A DNA stretch of 64,000 bases from Asterias rubens (GCF_902459465.1 NC_047063.1:18193685-18257684); one strand, 5' to 3'; numbered from the stretch's first letter, positions 32,034 to 42,886 are shown. The notes: generated from the letters alone by a model not told the origin. Numbers and translations are program-made.

Positions 32034-32276
32034 TTAAAGGACTTCGGTACTTTTTGTAGGACATAAAACACAATGTCCACATGTACATTAAACTAAACAC
32101 GATTTGAGGATAATGATGATAGAAAGCTCTCCTTAGAATATCACCTACTGAGGTGCTGTAGTTTTTCGAAAAATGAGTAAAACAAACAAGCCCTTGTCCT
32201 TATCCCCAAATTACTGTGTTACTGTTAATCGAAGGACATTTATTGTGTTGTTTCGTGTTACAAAAAGTAACCAACC
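32034..32276 (+). mobile_element. Family C MITE copy 3, internally deleted
   Basis: Left TTAA and GGACTTCGGTACTTTTTGTA; right end GTGTTACAAAAAGTAACC. Most of the central palindrome is deleted. Confidence 0.65.
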
Positions 32277-32639
32277 CCTGTATAAAGATAACGCGGTGTT
32301 TTTCTTCTTTCTTTTCTTTTCTTCATGTCATTATTTTCCATGAACAATTTCGCCAAAACATTCACATCATTTTTTGCATTATAGTGTTCTCGCACTGATT
32401 CCAGCATGAGCAGACTGTGATTATCTTGCGCCCTCTTTTGAGTTGCCAATAACTATTCAAATAGTTAAACAAGTCCTAGGGTCAGGGATCCCGCCCACTC
32501 ATTCATATTCAGCGTAGCCTAATAAAATAGGTTACGTTGCCCGACGCATGGTCACTAAAGGCTTATAGGGTCGTTTAGCAGTGCGGAACGGACATAAAAA
32601 ACCTGCCTAAACCCAACTGCCAAAGATCTTGCTGTTACC

Positions 32640-32761
32640 TAGTTGTGCTGACGTGGTGTGTGTATGACCCCTCGTTATCATTCTGTGCGGAGCTCAGGCT
32701 TTCTCAAACTCGAGTGATCACAGCTTGTAGTCCGGTTTGATCATCAAGTTTCAACAAGTGG
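32640..32761 (+). other. Candidate 5' non-coding exon of EctC-like copy 2
   Basis: Ends at a strong donor (AACAAGTGG then GTAAGT at 32762). The next acceptor that leads into the copy 2 start codon is TTATAG just before 34872. No upstream ATG frame is required. The left boundary and promoter are not determined. Confidence 0.3.
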
Positions 32762-33006
32762 GTAAGTTACCCTCCTGCCGACGGCGGTGGAGAGTTACGT
32801 TATCGCAACTATAGGTTGAGGGGATGTATCTTTGGTACCAAACAACGATGATCACAACAATTTACTTGATTAATTATACAATTGACTTGAGAGCCACTGT
32901 ATAGAATTTTGTCCGAAACGATCCCTTGGAGTTTGGATAGTGAAATATTTCATTTTCATTTACACAATTTTAGAGAGGAGTTCACTTACCATGCATCAAC
33001 AATAAC

Positions 33007-33042
33007 CTTTATGCACAGAATCACGCAATTCTGTGCATAAAG
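33007..33042. repeat. Short perfect hairpin
   Basis: CTTTATGCACAGAAT pairs with ATTCTGTGCATAAAG across a 6-base loop. Small and unassigned. Confidence 0.7.
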
Positions 33043-33127
33043 TTTTTTGTTTCACTGTTTTCTTGCAACTTAGATTACCAATAATGAGCTCATTTTTTTA
33101 ACAGTGTTGTCACAGTTGTCACGAAAT

Positions 33128-33360
33128 ATAATCGGTGTCGATGTCCACATGAAAGAAAATAGTGAAGGCCGGCCACTTCTGCCAGAGCCAGACAATCGGG
33201 GTACGAACTGACTTGACTAAGAAATGACTTGGTACGAAGTGACTTGGGTACGACAACTAGGGTACGAAGTGACTTGGGTACGAAGTGACTTGGGTACGAC
33301 AATTTGGGTATGAGACTTGGGTACGAAATGACTTTGGTACGAAGTGACCGACATCGGTTC
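33128..33360 (+). repeat. Element carrying TTGGGTACGAAGTGACT tandem repeats, copy 1
   Basis: A unique left part (GATGTCCACATGAAAGAAAA, GGCCGGCCAC) is followed by several 16-17-base repeats of TTGGGTACGAAGTGACT and ends at GACCGACATCGGT. The same left part and repeat occur at 57172-57330. Confidence 0.75.
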
Positions 33361-34128
33361 TGGATGTTGAAGTTCATTGACATAATACCAAACTAGTTGT
33401 ATGAACCATGAACCTACTGAACAAATAAGCATATACGCTTATCTTGTTATCTGTATATACAGATATTAAGTTTGCAGTGTAATAACAACATTATCTGCGC
33501 TAGAATCTCTAATGGCTTTATGGATGTGTGAGAAAAAAAAATCATTATACAGTTGGCGAATGTTGACCTTCAGAAAGCCGTTGACCCATAGGTGACCTTA
33601 TGGCGATTTATGCACAGTCTTTCTCGGAGTGAATATTTGGACCAGAGCAAGGCTACGCGCGCAAGCACACCGGCCCGATCGGAAAAATTATTATTCACCT
33701 GTTCAGCGTTGGATGAAGAACTCCATAGATACACGACCTCGATAAACCATGCGTCGACCCCACGGTATCACTCTGCATATCCATGGATGTAGAAGCTCCA
33801 TGGTATATCAATTAATATACCAGTACCGTGCCAGTACATGTATTTATGCCGTTCGTCGTCTAACGCTACGTGGTGAATGCAGAGAGCGGGCTGGTGGTCT
33901 TTTTAATTTTGTTTGGCGCCACCATAATAATATCTGATTTAGAAAACACCCTAGATTACAAAAAATACTTAACAAAACAAGGATCAAATCAAATCAATCA
34001 AATAAACAGAACAAGTTACAAGCTTATACTTCAACCCTTCCGGCATCAACTTTAAACTCCTCCTACATCATGTAAACTTCTATCGGCACCATGCCCGGGC
34101 TGATGTGCTACCACAGCTAACGTTTTTG

Positions 34129-34464
34129 TTAAAGGATTTGGGTACTTTTTTCAAAATGTCCACTCCACAGATTTACACTAAACTTACAGGGTTTGAAGAT
34201 AATGAGTGGAAAGCTTCAAATATCTGAGGTTCTGTAGTTTTTGAGAAAAATAATGTTCGTCTCAGGAAGACAACAATTATTTTAGCATGTAAAATCCCGT
34301 TAACCAGTTATACCATAACATGCTTAAACTGACACTATTTGCACCACAGTAAGTAAAATTTCAAGGGAAGCTTTGTACTATCATAATCTTCAAACTGTGT
34401 AGGTTTAATGTAAATCTGTGGACATTGCGTTTTGTGTTGGGAAAAAAGTACATAGACCCTTTAA
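34129..34464 (+). mobile_element. Family C MITE copy 4
   Basis: TTAA ends; left AAGGATTTGGGTACTTTTT, right GTACATAGACCCTTTAA. Palindromic centre degraded. Confidence 0.75.
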
Positions 34465-34880
34465 ACAAGAAACGTCTTTTTTTATGAACCGTTCTTCTCC
34501 ATTCATGGAAGAACTTTGAACTCATATCTTAGTCTATTTTGTTGCCCAAAATAGCCCAACGAAGCCGGTGTGTACCTTTAAACAGAACACTGACACATCT
34601 AAGCACCAACTGTTGAATGAGGTGCACGCTGGTATAGTTGGCAATCAAACTTGATAGCTAGCTAGACCAGCATGCACCTCACTCCACGCCTATTGAGGCG
34701 CGTACCGAGTGTTTTGTGACAAGGTCTATGGAGAAAGGTTCCTTCTTCCATGCTTCTGAGCTCAAACTCTTTCAAGTGGTCGTTCACTATTAAAATACTA
34801 AATTTTAAGATTGCACTTCTTGTTTTTAATTTTTTTTGTTATTGTGTTTAAATTTAGATTTTAAATTATAGACGCCCGTC

Positions 34881-35651
34881 ATGAAAGTCACTCACTCCGC
34901 CGATGTTCCGACAATAACCCTGCCCAACAGCGCCCTCAGCGGTGTCCAGCTTGTCGCCGAAGGTGATTGTGGTTACACATCCTATGAGGCACGCATACCA
35001 GCCAGTGCCGTAGTACCGTTGAGATCACCCGACGACTCAAAAAGCGTCCACATCTATTATTGCATCAGCGGTAATGGTAAATACACCACACCGGATGGCA
35101 CTGAGAATGACTTCACCCCTCACACTGCTATTGCGCTCTCTTCTGATATGACCTACCAGTTGGCAGTGTCGGCAGAGGGCGCTATGCGCGTTTTCTTAGC
35201 CTACCGTCAAGACGCTGATGGAGAGTGTAAATCACTTGCAGTGGTGCGACACCTATCGGAGTTGGTCGGCACGGAAAGGGATGTCGACTGGACGTCAGGA
35301 CGCAGTCATCGATACCTCATCAAGGAAGACGGGTTTCCAATCGGTCTCCACAACACATCGGTGTACGCTAAGACAAAGTCAAAGCTTGAGTATCGAAACC
35401 ACATCGAGAGTGTTTACTACATCGCAGGGAAGGCGACCTATCACTGGGCCGATACCAATGGCAAATGGGTCAAAGAAGAAACCAAGATTGACAAAGACAA
35501 CGGTACCACCTTCTTTATGAATCTGAATGACCCTCACTTGGTGGAGATCGACGATAAAGAGTCTTGTTGCCTATGTATCTTTGATCCCGTTTTGGGCGGG
35601 AAAGAAACACATGATTTGAGCCAGGAAAAGTTCTCTATTTACGAAGCTTGA
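34881..35651 (+). CDS. Ectoine-synthase-like bicupin protein, copy 2
   Basis: 256 residues, single coding exon, collinear with copy 1 and about two thirds identical by eye. The EctC-type half is at about 117-253, with DWTSGRSHRYLIKEDG, YRNHIESVYYIAG, FFMNLNDPH and CIFDPVLGGKETH. Glu176 and His219 fit two of the three EctC metal ligands, but the Tyr ligand is replaced by Phe211. Trp137, Tyr171, His174, Glu242 and His244 are kept. The N-terminal half is the same degenerate cupin as in copy 1. The start ATG at 34881 matches copy 1 (MKVTHSAD against MIVTHSVD). An intact frame with conservation mostly in structural motifs argues against a pseudogene; altered metal binding or a non-catalytic role is possible. 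Confidence 0.9.
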   Translation: MKVTHSADVPTITLPNSALSGVQLVAEGDCGYTSYEARIPASAVVPLRSPDDSKSVHIYYCISGNGKYTTPDGTENDFTPHTAIALSSDMTYQLAVSAEGAMRVFLAYRQDADGECKSLAVVRHLSELVGTERDVDWTSGRSHRYLIKEDGFPIGLHNTSVYAKTKSKLEYRNHIESVYYIAGKATYHWADTNGKWVKEETKIDKDNGTTFFMNLNDPHLVEIDDKESCCLCIFDPVLGGKETHDLSQEKFSIYEA

Positions 35652-35661
35652 GAAAGGGATG

Positions 35662-35830
35662 ATGGCCCTTTTCGAAACCACGACTTCGGCACAAGGTTCG
35701 GCTCGGGCTAGCTTGGCCCCGCGGTTGTTTTGACAATTGTTTGTGCTTTGCCAACGTTCAGACGAATGGATGGAACCTGAAGCCGAATTCAAAGCCGGGC
35801 AGCCGTGGATTCGAAATGAGTCTATGTCCC
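35662..35830 (+). repeat. Dispersed repeat, copy 2 (partner at 1.3 kb)
   Basis: GGCCCTTTTCGAAACCACG, GGCTAGCTTGGCCCCGCGG and CAGACGAATGGATGG blocks, starting 10 bases after the EctC-like copy 2 stop, so part of its 3' UTR is repeat-derived. Confidence 0.6.
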
Positions 35831-35997
35831 GATTAATTTAAAAAAGGGGCACCCTATCAGAAAATTTTACTTTACAAATTTGCCGTATGTGGGACAAAAT
35901 GTCAGGAGCACAAAGTCTCCTGCGGAATAATATACTAAGGGCTGAAGTGTAATCATGTAACATTGGAAAGTGTAACCTTCCTCACGATCCTTTTCCC

Positions 35998-36344
35998 TTA
36001 AAGGCAGTGGACACTATTGATAATTACTCAAAATAAGTATTGGCATAAAACCCTTTTTGGTGATGAGTAATGGGGAGAGGTTGATAAAACATTGTGAGAA
36101 ACGGCTCCCTCTGAAGTGCCATAGTTTTCGAGAAAGAAGTAATTTTCCACGAATTTGATTTCGAGATCTCAGATTTAGAACTTAACGCACACAACTTCGT
36201 GTGACAATGCTTATTTTTTTCTTTCGTTATTATCTCGCAACTTCGATGACCGATTGAGCTCAAACTTTCACAGGTTTTTTATTTTATGCATATGTTGAGT
36301 ATATGTATAGTCTGACATTTATGAATAGTGTCCACTGCCTTTAA
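35998..36344 (-). mobile_element. Family A MITE copy 7
   Basis: TTAA, AGGCAGTGGACACTATTG at left; GTGTCCACTGCCTTTAA at right. Part of the central palindrome is deleted. Confidence 0.85.
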
Positions 36345-36545
36345 AACAGAATTTCAATCAGGGACTAATTTCATAAATTCAACAATAGATTTATTTTAAT
36401 ACTTAAATTTAGGAATTATTATGACACATTTTGGCACAAAGATTGTTTCTAAAACTGCAGTGTAAAAGGTCGTGGTTGCAAATCCAACTCGAGCGATTAG
36501 TCTGTGTAATTGTTTTTCTTCATATAACTCAAGAGTTAGTCCAAC

Positions 36546-36561
36546 GGTTCTTTTCAGAACC
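36546..36561 (+). promoter_or_regulatory. Histone-mRNA-type stem-loop, plus strand
   Basis: GGTTCTTTTCAGAACC: a 6-bp stem with a UUUC loop, preceded by CCAAC and followed by ACCCC. It fits the metazoan replication-dependent histone stem-loop (GGYYYTTTTNARRRCC) with a compensatory stem change from the common form. Confidence 0.65.
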
Positions 36562-37058
36562 ACCCCAACTCATTTAGAGATTGTTATTACATGGTGTTAC
36601 CGCAAACTCTTCTATAAAACTCAGGAAAGTAAACAGTATGCGGTACTAATACCGATACACATGGGTGTAACAGTTAAAACATATGGCTGTCGGGTTATTA
36701 TATCTGATGAGAGATAGCGTCATAGATTGGTGAGTAGTCTAAACATTAATGAAGCTGTTGATAGTACACATAATATGTATTGAGTATAGGAATTCCCTTC
36801 GAACCAATGGTTTGGAAATTGTTCTTCACTCCCCCAAAAATACTTTGAATCTGAGAAACGGTTTATGAGTCACGAGGGTTGGTATCCGTCCGTTCGTGTA
36901 TATTGTACCTAGAGGTACTGTTGGTACCCGCTGCACCTCGTGGATGGATTCGACGTTCGTTTGGAAATCCTAAGTACTTCAAACTTTGCATGGTGGAAAC
37001 ACGCTATAGAAAGGTTTGCGGTAACACCATGTAATGACCATCTCTAATGAGTTGGGGT

Positions 37059-37074
37059 GGTTCTGAAAAGAACC
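37059..37074 (-). promoter_or_regulatory. Histone-mRNA-type stem-loop, minus strand
   Basis: The reverse complement reads GGTTCTTTTCAGAACC, flanked by CCAAC and ACCCC exactly as at 36546. The two stem-loops face each other. Confidence 0.65.
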
Positions 37075-37724
37075 GTTGGTTTTCAACTCGACGTTTCGAT
37101 CAGTATGCTCGGATCGTCCTCTTGGAAATCCTGTTGCTTTTATTGGAAATCATGTTGCTATTTTCTCAACGAGTAAAATTCAGGTAAGAGTAAGACTAGC
37201 TTTATATAAGATGCCTATAAATCAGCACTACGTTGACAAAATCCAATCTTTTATGGCACTAATTTTCATGAATTTGTGATAGAGTTAGTTTCTACAGTGT
37301 AGTCTAAGCCACGTTAATATTATAATGATGCTACAAATAAACAGTGATATAGTAATCAACACAAACCATAGTCAGTATGTCATTCAGTGTCATGTTGCAA
37401 TTTACGTACTATTTGTCTTGTTAAAAGACATCAGGAATATCGAATGATTCTTCTACTCGTTCACTATAAAGTGGTTTATGCAAGAGCACCGATCTCCTTG
37501 GTAAAGGATACTACATGAAGACATTTATGAAGAAATTGTTAATTTCTACTGGAGCATTTTAACGGCCAAAAGGCAACGACCATGGATTAATGAGCAGGTA
37601 TTTTTTTATGCTAACAGTTATAGTTAGGAATTACCAATAGTGCCTTCTGCATTTTCTTAATACATGTAATGAGAGTGAGCGACGAATACACTTTAAATGT
37701 GCTTTTAATATGGGCGAGCAGTTA

Positions 37725-40700
37725 TCACAAACTGTTGGACTTCCCCTTGTGATTTTTGCAATTTTAGGCCCAAATTTGATAAAACTGCTGGACTTACCCC
37801 TTGTGATTTTTTCAATTTTAGGCCCAGATTGAATAAAACTGCTGGACTAACCCCTTTTGTTTTTTGCAATTTTAGGCCAAAATTTAATAAAACTTCTGAA
37901 CATACCCATTGTAATTTTTTAATTTTAAGGCAAAATTTTGATAAACTGATGGACTGACCCTTTGTGAATTTGCAAATTGAGGCCCATATTGGATAGAACC
38001 AATGCACTAACCCCTTGTGATATTTTCGTTTTTAGGTCCCAGATTTTGCAATTTTAGGCCTAAATTGTACACAAATTTCTGGACATATCCCAATATAATT
38101 TTTTTTTATTTAAAGGCTCAAATTGGATAAAACTGCTGGACTTACCCCTTGTGATATTTTTTATTTCAATGCCCCAAATTGGATAAAACTGCTGGACTTA
38201 CCCCTTGTGATTTTTTCAATTTTAGGCCCAAATTGCTTAAAATTCTGGACTTACCCCTTGTGATTTTTGCAACTTAAGGCCCAAATTTGATTTTAAACTG
38301 CTGGACTTACTCCTTGTGATTTCCCCAATTTTAGGCCCGAATTGGATTAAAACTCTGGACTTACCCCTTGTGATTTTTTCAGTTTAAGGCCAAAATGTGA
38401 TAAAACTGCTGGACTTACCCCTTGTGATGTTTTCATTTTGAGGCCCAAATTGGATAAAACTTTTTGGACTTACCCCTTGCGATTTTGCAATTTAAGGCTC
38501 AAATTGGATAAAACTGCTGAACGAACCCCTTGTGATTTTTTTCAATTTTAGGCCCAAATTGGATTAAACTGCTGGACTTACCCCTTGTGATTTTTTTCAA
38601 TTTTAGGCCCAAATTTGATTAAACTGCTGGACTTACCCCTTGTGATTTTTTTCAATTTTAGGCCCAAATTGGATTAAACTGCTGGACTTACCCCTTGTGA
38701 TTTTTTTCAATTTTAGGCCCAAATTGGATTAAACTGCCGGACTTACCCGTTCTGGTTGTTTCATGTTTAGGCTCAAATTAAATATCAGCATGACTTACCC
38801 CTTGTGGTTTTTGCAATTTTGAGACCAAAATTTGATTAAATTGCTGGACTTACCCCATGTGATTTATATTTATTTTTAGGCCAAAACTGGATAAAACTGA
38901 TGGACTAACCCCTTGTGTTTTTTGCAATTTAGGCCCTAATTTGATTAAACTGCTGAACTTACCCCTTGTGATTTTATTCATTTTTAGGCCCAAATTTGAT
39001 AAAACTGCTGGACTTACCCCTTGTGATTTTTTCATTTTAAGGCCCAAATTTGATAAAAATGCTGGACTTACCCCTTGTGATTTTTTCATTTTAAGGCCCA
39101 AATTTGATAAAAATGCTGGACTTACCCCTTGTGATTTTTTCAATTTTAGGCCCAAATTGGATTAAACTGCTGGACTTACCCCTTGTGATTTTTTTCAATT
39201 TTAGGCCCAAATTGGATTAAACTGCTGGACTTACCCCTTGTGATTTTTTTCAATTTTAGGCCCAAATTGGATTAAACTGCTGAATGAACCCCTTGTGATT
39301 TTTTTCAATTTTAGGCCAAAATTTGATTAAACTGCTGGACTTACCCGTTGTGGTTGTTTCATGTTTAGGCTCAAATTAAATATCAGCATGACTTACCCCT
39401 TGTGGTTTTTGCAATTTTGAGACCAAAATTTGATTAAATTGCTGGACTTACCCCATGTGATTTATATTTATTTTTAGGCCAAAACTGGATAAAACTGATG
39501 GACTAACCCCTTGTGTTTTTTGCAATTTAGGCCCTAATTTGATTAAACTGCTGAACTTACCCCTTGTGATTTTTATTCATTTTTAGGCCCAAATTTGATA
39601 AAACTGCTGGACTTACCCCTTGTGATATTTTCATTTTAAGGCCCAAATTTGATAAAAATGCTGGACTTACCCCTTGTGATTTTTTCATTTTAAGGCCCAA
39701 ATTTGATAAAAATGCTGGACTTACCCCCTTGTGATTTTTTCAATTTTTAGGCCCAAATTGGATTAAACTGCTGGACTTACCCCTTGTGATTGTTTTCATT
39801 TTTTGGCCCAAGTTGGATTAAACTGCTGGACTAACCCCTTGTGATTTTTGTTCAATTTTAGGCCCAAATGGATTAAACTGCTGGACTTACCCCTTGTGAT
39901 TGTTTTCATTTTGAGGCCCAAATTGGATAAAACTTTTTGGACTTACCCCTTGTGATTTTGCAATTTAAGGCTCAAATTGGATAAAACTGCTGAACGAACC
40001 CCTTGTGATTTTGTTCATTTTTAGGCCCAGATTGGATTAAACTGTTGGGCTTACCTCGTGTGATTTTTTCATTTTAAGGCCCAAATTTGATTTTAAACTG
40101 CTGGACTTACTCCTTGTGATTTCCCAAATTTTAAGGCCCGAATTGGATTAAAACTCTGGACTTACCCCTTGTGATGTTTTCATTTTGAGGCCCAAATTGG
40201 ATAAAACTTTTTGGACTTACCCCTTGTGATTTTGCAATTTAAGGCTCAAATTGGATAAAACTGCTGAACGAACCCCTTGTGATTTTTTTCAATTTTAGGC
40301 CCAAATTGGGATAAACTGCTGGACTTACCCCTTGTGATTTTTTTCAATTTTAGGCCCAATTTGATTAAACTGCTGGACTTACCCCTTGTGATTTTGTTCA
40401 TTTTTAGGCCCAGATTGGATTAAACTGCTGGACTTACCTCGTGTGATTTTTTAATTTCGAGGCCCAAATTGGGCTTAACTGCTGGACTAACCCCCTTGTG
40501 ATTTTTGTTTTCAATTTAAGGACCAAATGGATTAAACTGCTGGACTTGCCCCTTGTGATTTTTTCTTTTTTAGGCCCAATGGATTAAACTGCTTGACTAA
40601 CCCGTTGTGATTTTTCAAATTTTAGGCCCAAATTGCATAAAGCTGCTGGACTAACTCCTTATGATTTATATTTATTTTTAGGCCAAAATTGGATAAAACT

Positions 40701-40800
40701 GATAGACTAACCCCTTGCGATTTGTGAAAGTTTTTCCCAAATTGGATAAAACTGCTGGTAGTTTTTTATTTCATTTTAAGGCCCAATGTAGATAAAACTG
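37725..40800. repeat. About 55-bp satellite array, roughly 3.1 kb
   Basis: Some 55 units built on GGACTTACCCCTTGTGATTT then TTCAATTTTAGGCCCAAAT and GGATTAAACTGCT. Unit length varies from 54 to 57. A multi-unit block containing TCATGTTTAGGCTCAAAT recurs 598 bases apart (38761 and 39359), showing higher-order duplication. Minus-strand frames stay open for up to 101 codons because some units are multiples of three; this is not taken as coding. Confidence 0.95.
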
Positions 40801-41253
40801 AATATTTCGAAATCGAAGAATCGCTCCTTGCTTCTGCGGTGGTCCTCAACTTAATATGCAAATTGTTTATTAACTTGTGTTGGTATATTATGCTGATTGA
40901 TTGTCTAAGGTTGATGACACAAGCACACAAGAAAATAATGCACACATAGGTGTATAGTTAATGTTTTTTAAACACACAAAAGCCATGGTCTATACATGGT
41001 TTAAAGTTTCATGGGAGGTTTCAGAAAGTAATGCAGTTATTCAAATAATGCAGAAATAATGCTATAGAGCAAACTATAGTTGCTGCTGCAAAACGTGTTT
41101 GTGGAGTGCTGCAGTGTCGTTGGAGTCCCATGAACTTCCGGGTCAAATATACCAGGATTCTGTGTCTAGTTGGGCCGGAGCAATCATAGTCAGTTCGACC
41201 CGGAATGTATTTCAAAATTACCCCATAAATTGTTTAAACTTACATAGAATCTA

Positions 41254-41643
41254 TTAAAGACAGTGGACACTATTGGTAAATTGTCAAAGACCAGTCTTCT
41301 CACTTGGTGTATGTATCTCATAATATACATAAAATAACAAACCTGTAAATTTGAGCTCAATCGGTCGTCGAAGTTGCGAGATAATAATGAAAGAAAAAAA
41401 CACCATTGTTACACGAAGTTGTGTGCTTTCAGATGCTTGATTTCGAGACCTCAAGTTCTAAATCTGAGGTCTTGGAATCAAACTCGTGGAAAATTACTTC
41501 TTTCTCGAAAACTACTCCACTTCAGAGGGAGCCGTTTCTCACAATGCTTTATACTATCAACATCTCCCCATTACTCGTTACCAAGTAAAGTTTCGTGCTA
41601 ATAATTATTTTGAGTAATTACCAATAGTGTCCACTGCCTTTAA
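41254..41643 (+). mobile_element. Family A MITE copy 8
   Basis: TTAA, AGACAGTGGACACTATTGG at left; GTGTCCACTGCCTTTAA at right. Full length. Confidence 0.85.
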
Positions 41644-41929
41644 GGCAAAACAAAATCACTGTTTTTTTGCAAGTATCCAAGTCAATTCGAGGTCCGGCTC
41701 AACGGGACTCGCAATCCAGGCCAAATCTGACTCGGGAGTTTTAGAGTGTGGCATCAACACATTTTTTCTGACATACAGTTGTGATGGGTTTTCTCCCCAT
41801 GTGTGTGTCCCCATACGGTAAAGGAAGTTGAGTCAAAAGAAGTCGTCAGCTACCAGACGAAATTTCTGCACCCATTCATCATTTATGCAACAATCTCGGA
41901 GACCACCGGTATTTAGGACATGCTACTGT

Positions 41930-42110
41930 CTTCCGGAGAGACGCCACTCCCTCTTTGGCGACGTTCGACGGCTCCAGGAGAATACGCCTGTCCATGTGAC
42001 CCTCGGGTTGAGCGTCGAAGTGCAGGAAGGATCCCGCCCCAGCACAACCTGGAAGAGACCAAGAGGCCGACGATGTGCCTGGGTGTGTCAGTTGGAAGCA
42101 AACTTCGAGT
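41930..42110 (+). pseudogene. LINE C-terminal fragment
   Basis: The plus frame reads ERRHSLFGDVRRLQENTPVH, then SRPSTTWKRPRGRR and AWVCQLE. This resembles the RRLSLFGHV..RP..SWRRPRGRP..TW pattern common at the C-terminus of some animal non-LTR retrotransposon proteins. Higher GC than neighbours. Ends about 50 bases past the stop of the antisense CNBD2-like gene. Family assignment is by recognition only. Confidence 0.55.
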
Positions 42111-42159
42111 CTCACTGTGAGACAGAATCTCCAGTCACGCTACAGTAAAACACTCATCA

Positions 42160-42886
42160 TCAAACGGGCGCAGTATTGAGCGTGGCTGCCGGTGCTCGCA
42201 TCCCTGGATCGTTGAGCTTTCTACGGTATCTTCTCAGGTTGTGCGCGGTGTCGGTCAGGGTAGCCGCACGGTGGTTTTGCCAGGTCAGCTTCTCCCGAAG
42301 ATCACGCAGAAGTGTTTCCTCATTGGGGTACGGTCTGAGCTGAGGATTGCAAAACAATAATGTATTTGAAAAAGACTTAAGTAACCCAAATTGACAACTC
42401 ATTAAACACGCATAACCAGGTTAACTGGCGTAACAGAAGCAGTCAAATGGAAAGAAATGCAAAGAGGGAGAGCAAGGGATAAGCAGTGAAGAAGGTAACA
42501 AAATGGGGGTGGATGGAGGGGCTGGCTTCACCACATCTTTAACATCTTGCTTTAACATCTCTTGAAAATATAAGTTTCATATAATCATCTCCAAAATGAC
42601 AATACAATACCAGCCGGGAGAAGTAATGCACCGATATTCAACTTCGACTTCTGCATATCTAAGTATTTGTAGGCCCATTTCTGTTGTTAATTTGCCTTCA
42701 GCAAGTTACATGCATAAAGAGTGGCAACATTTATATAAGTAACACACTTACAAGATCTGTAATTGTTTTCATGTTCCCTTCTGTAGCGTGCTTAGCATAA
42801 AACTTCTTAGCGACAAGTACACACTCTGCCCCGTTGCTCACCAAGCTTAGACATGGCTGCTTGCCGAACGCCATGTCGGATACTCC
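42160..42886 (-). CDS. Exons 15-16 of copy B: closing strands and C-terminus
   Basis: Exon 15 (42886-42752; 45 codons, same as copy A) reads GVSDMAFGKQPCLSLVSNGA, then ECVLVAKKFYAKHAT. Exon 16 ends NLRRYRRKLNDPG.. with TGA at 42162-42160. The C-terminal basic tail differs from copy A. Confidence 0.8.

Larger units (their letters stand above)
30446..34860. other. Spacer between the two EctC-like genes
   Basis: Holds MITEs of families A, B and C, a long C run at about 31330-31350, a possible 5' non-coding exon near 32.7 kb, a short palindrome at 33.0 kb, a repeat-bearing element at 33.13-33.36 kb and a decayed foldback at about 34.57-34.74 kb related to the one at 47.5 kb. No coding exon was found. 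Confidence 0.6.
36541..37079. mobile_element. Inverted repeat with histone-type 3' stem-loops in both arms
   Basis: Arms of about 75 bp (36541-36616 and 37006-37079) are reverse complements: CCAACGGTTCTTTTCAGAAC, CACCCCAACTCATT, ATTACATGGTGTTACCGC. No histone coding sequence lies between or next to them. It behaves like a foldback transposon whose ends happen to be, or derive from, a histone mRNA 3' end. Confidence 0.8.
35652..37700. other. Intergenic region with MITE and histone-stem-loop inverted repeat
   Basis: Contains the second copy of the repeat at 1.3 kb (35662-35830), a family A MITE, the inverted repeat at 36.54-37.08 kb and a family A remnant at about 37593-37650 (GAATTACCAATAGTGCC). 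No coding exon seen. Confidence 0.5.
40800..42159. other. Convergent intergenic / 3' flank of CNBD2-like copy B
   Basis: Unique-looking sequence at 40.8-41.25 kb, a family A MITE at 41.25-41.64 kb and a LINE fragment at 41.93-42.11 kb. No poly(A) signal for the minus-strand gene could be assigned with confidence. Confidence 0.5.

Noticed and set aside
38850-39155. Minus-strand 101-codon open frame with repeated GLKLKKSQGVSPA peptides
   Set aside because: It is a by-product of satellite units whose length is often a multiple of three; it has no start context, no splice model and no non-repeat coding sequence.
37725-40800. CRISPR-like array
   Set aside because: Units are contiguous without unique spacers, vary in sequence and lie in an animal genome.
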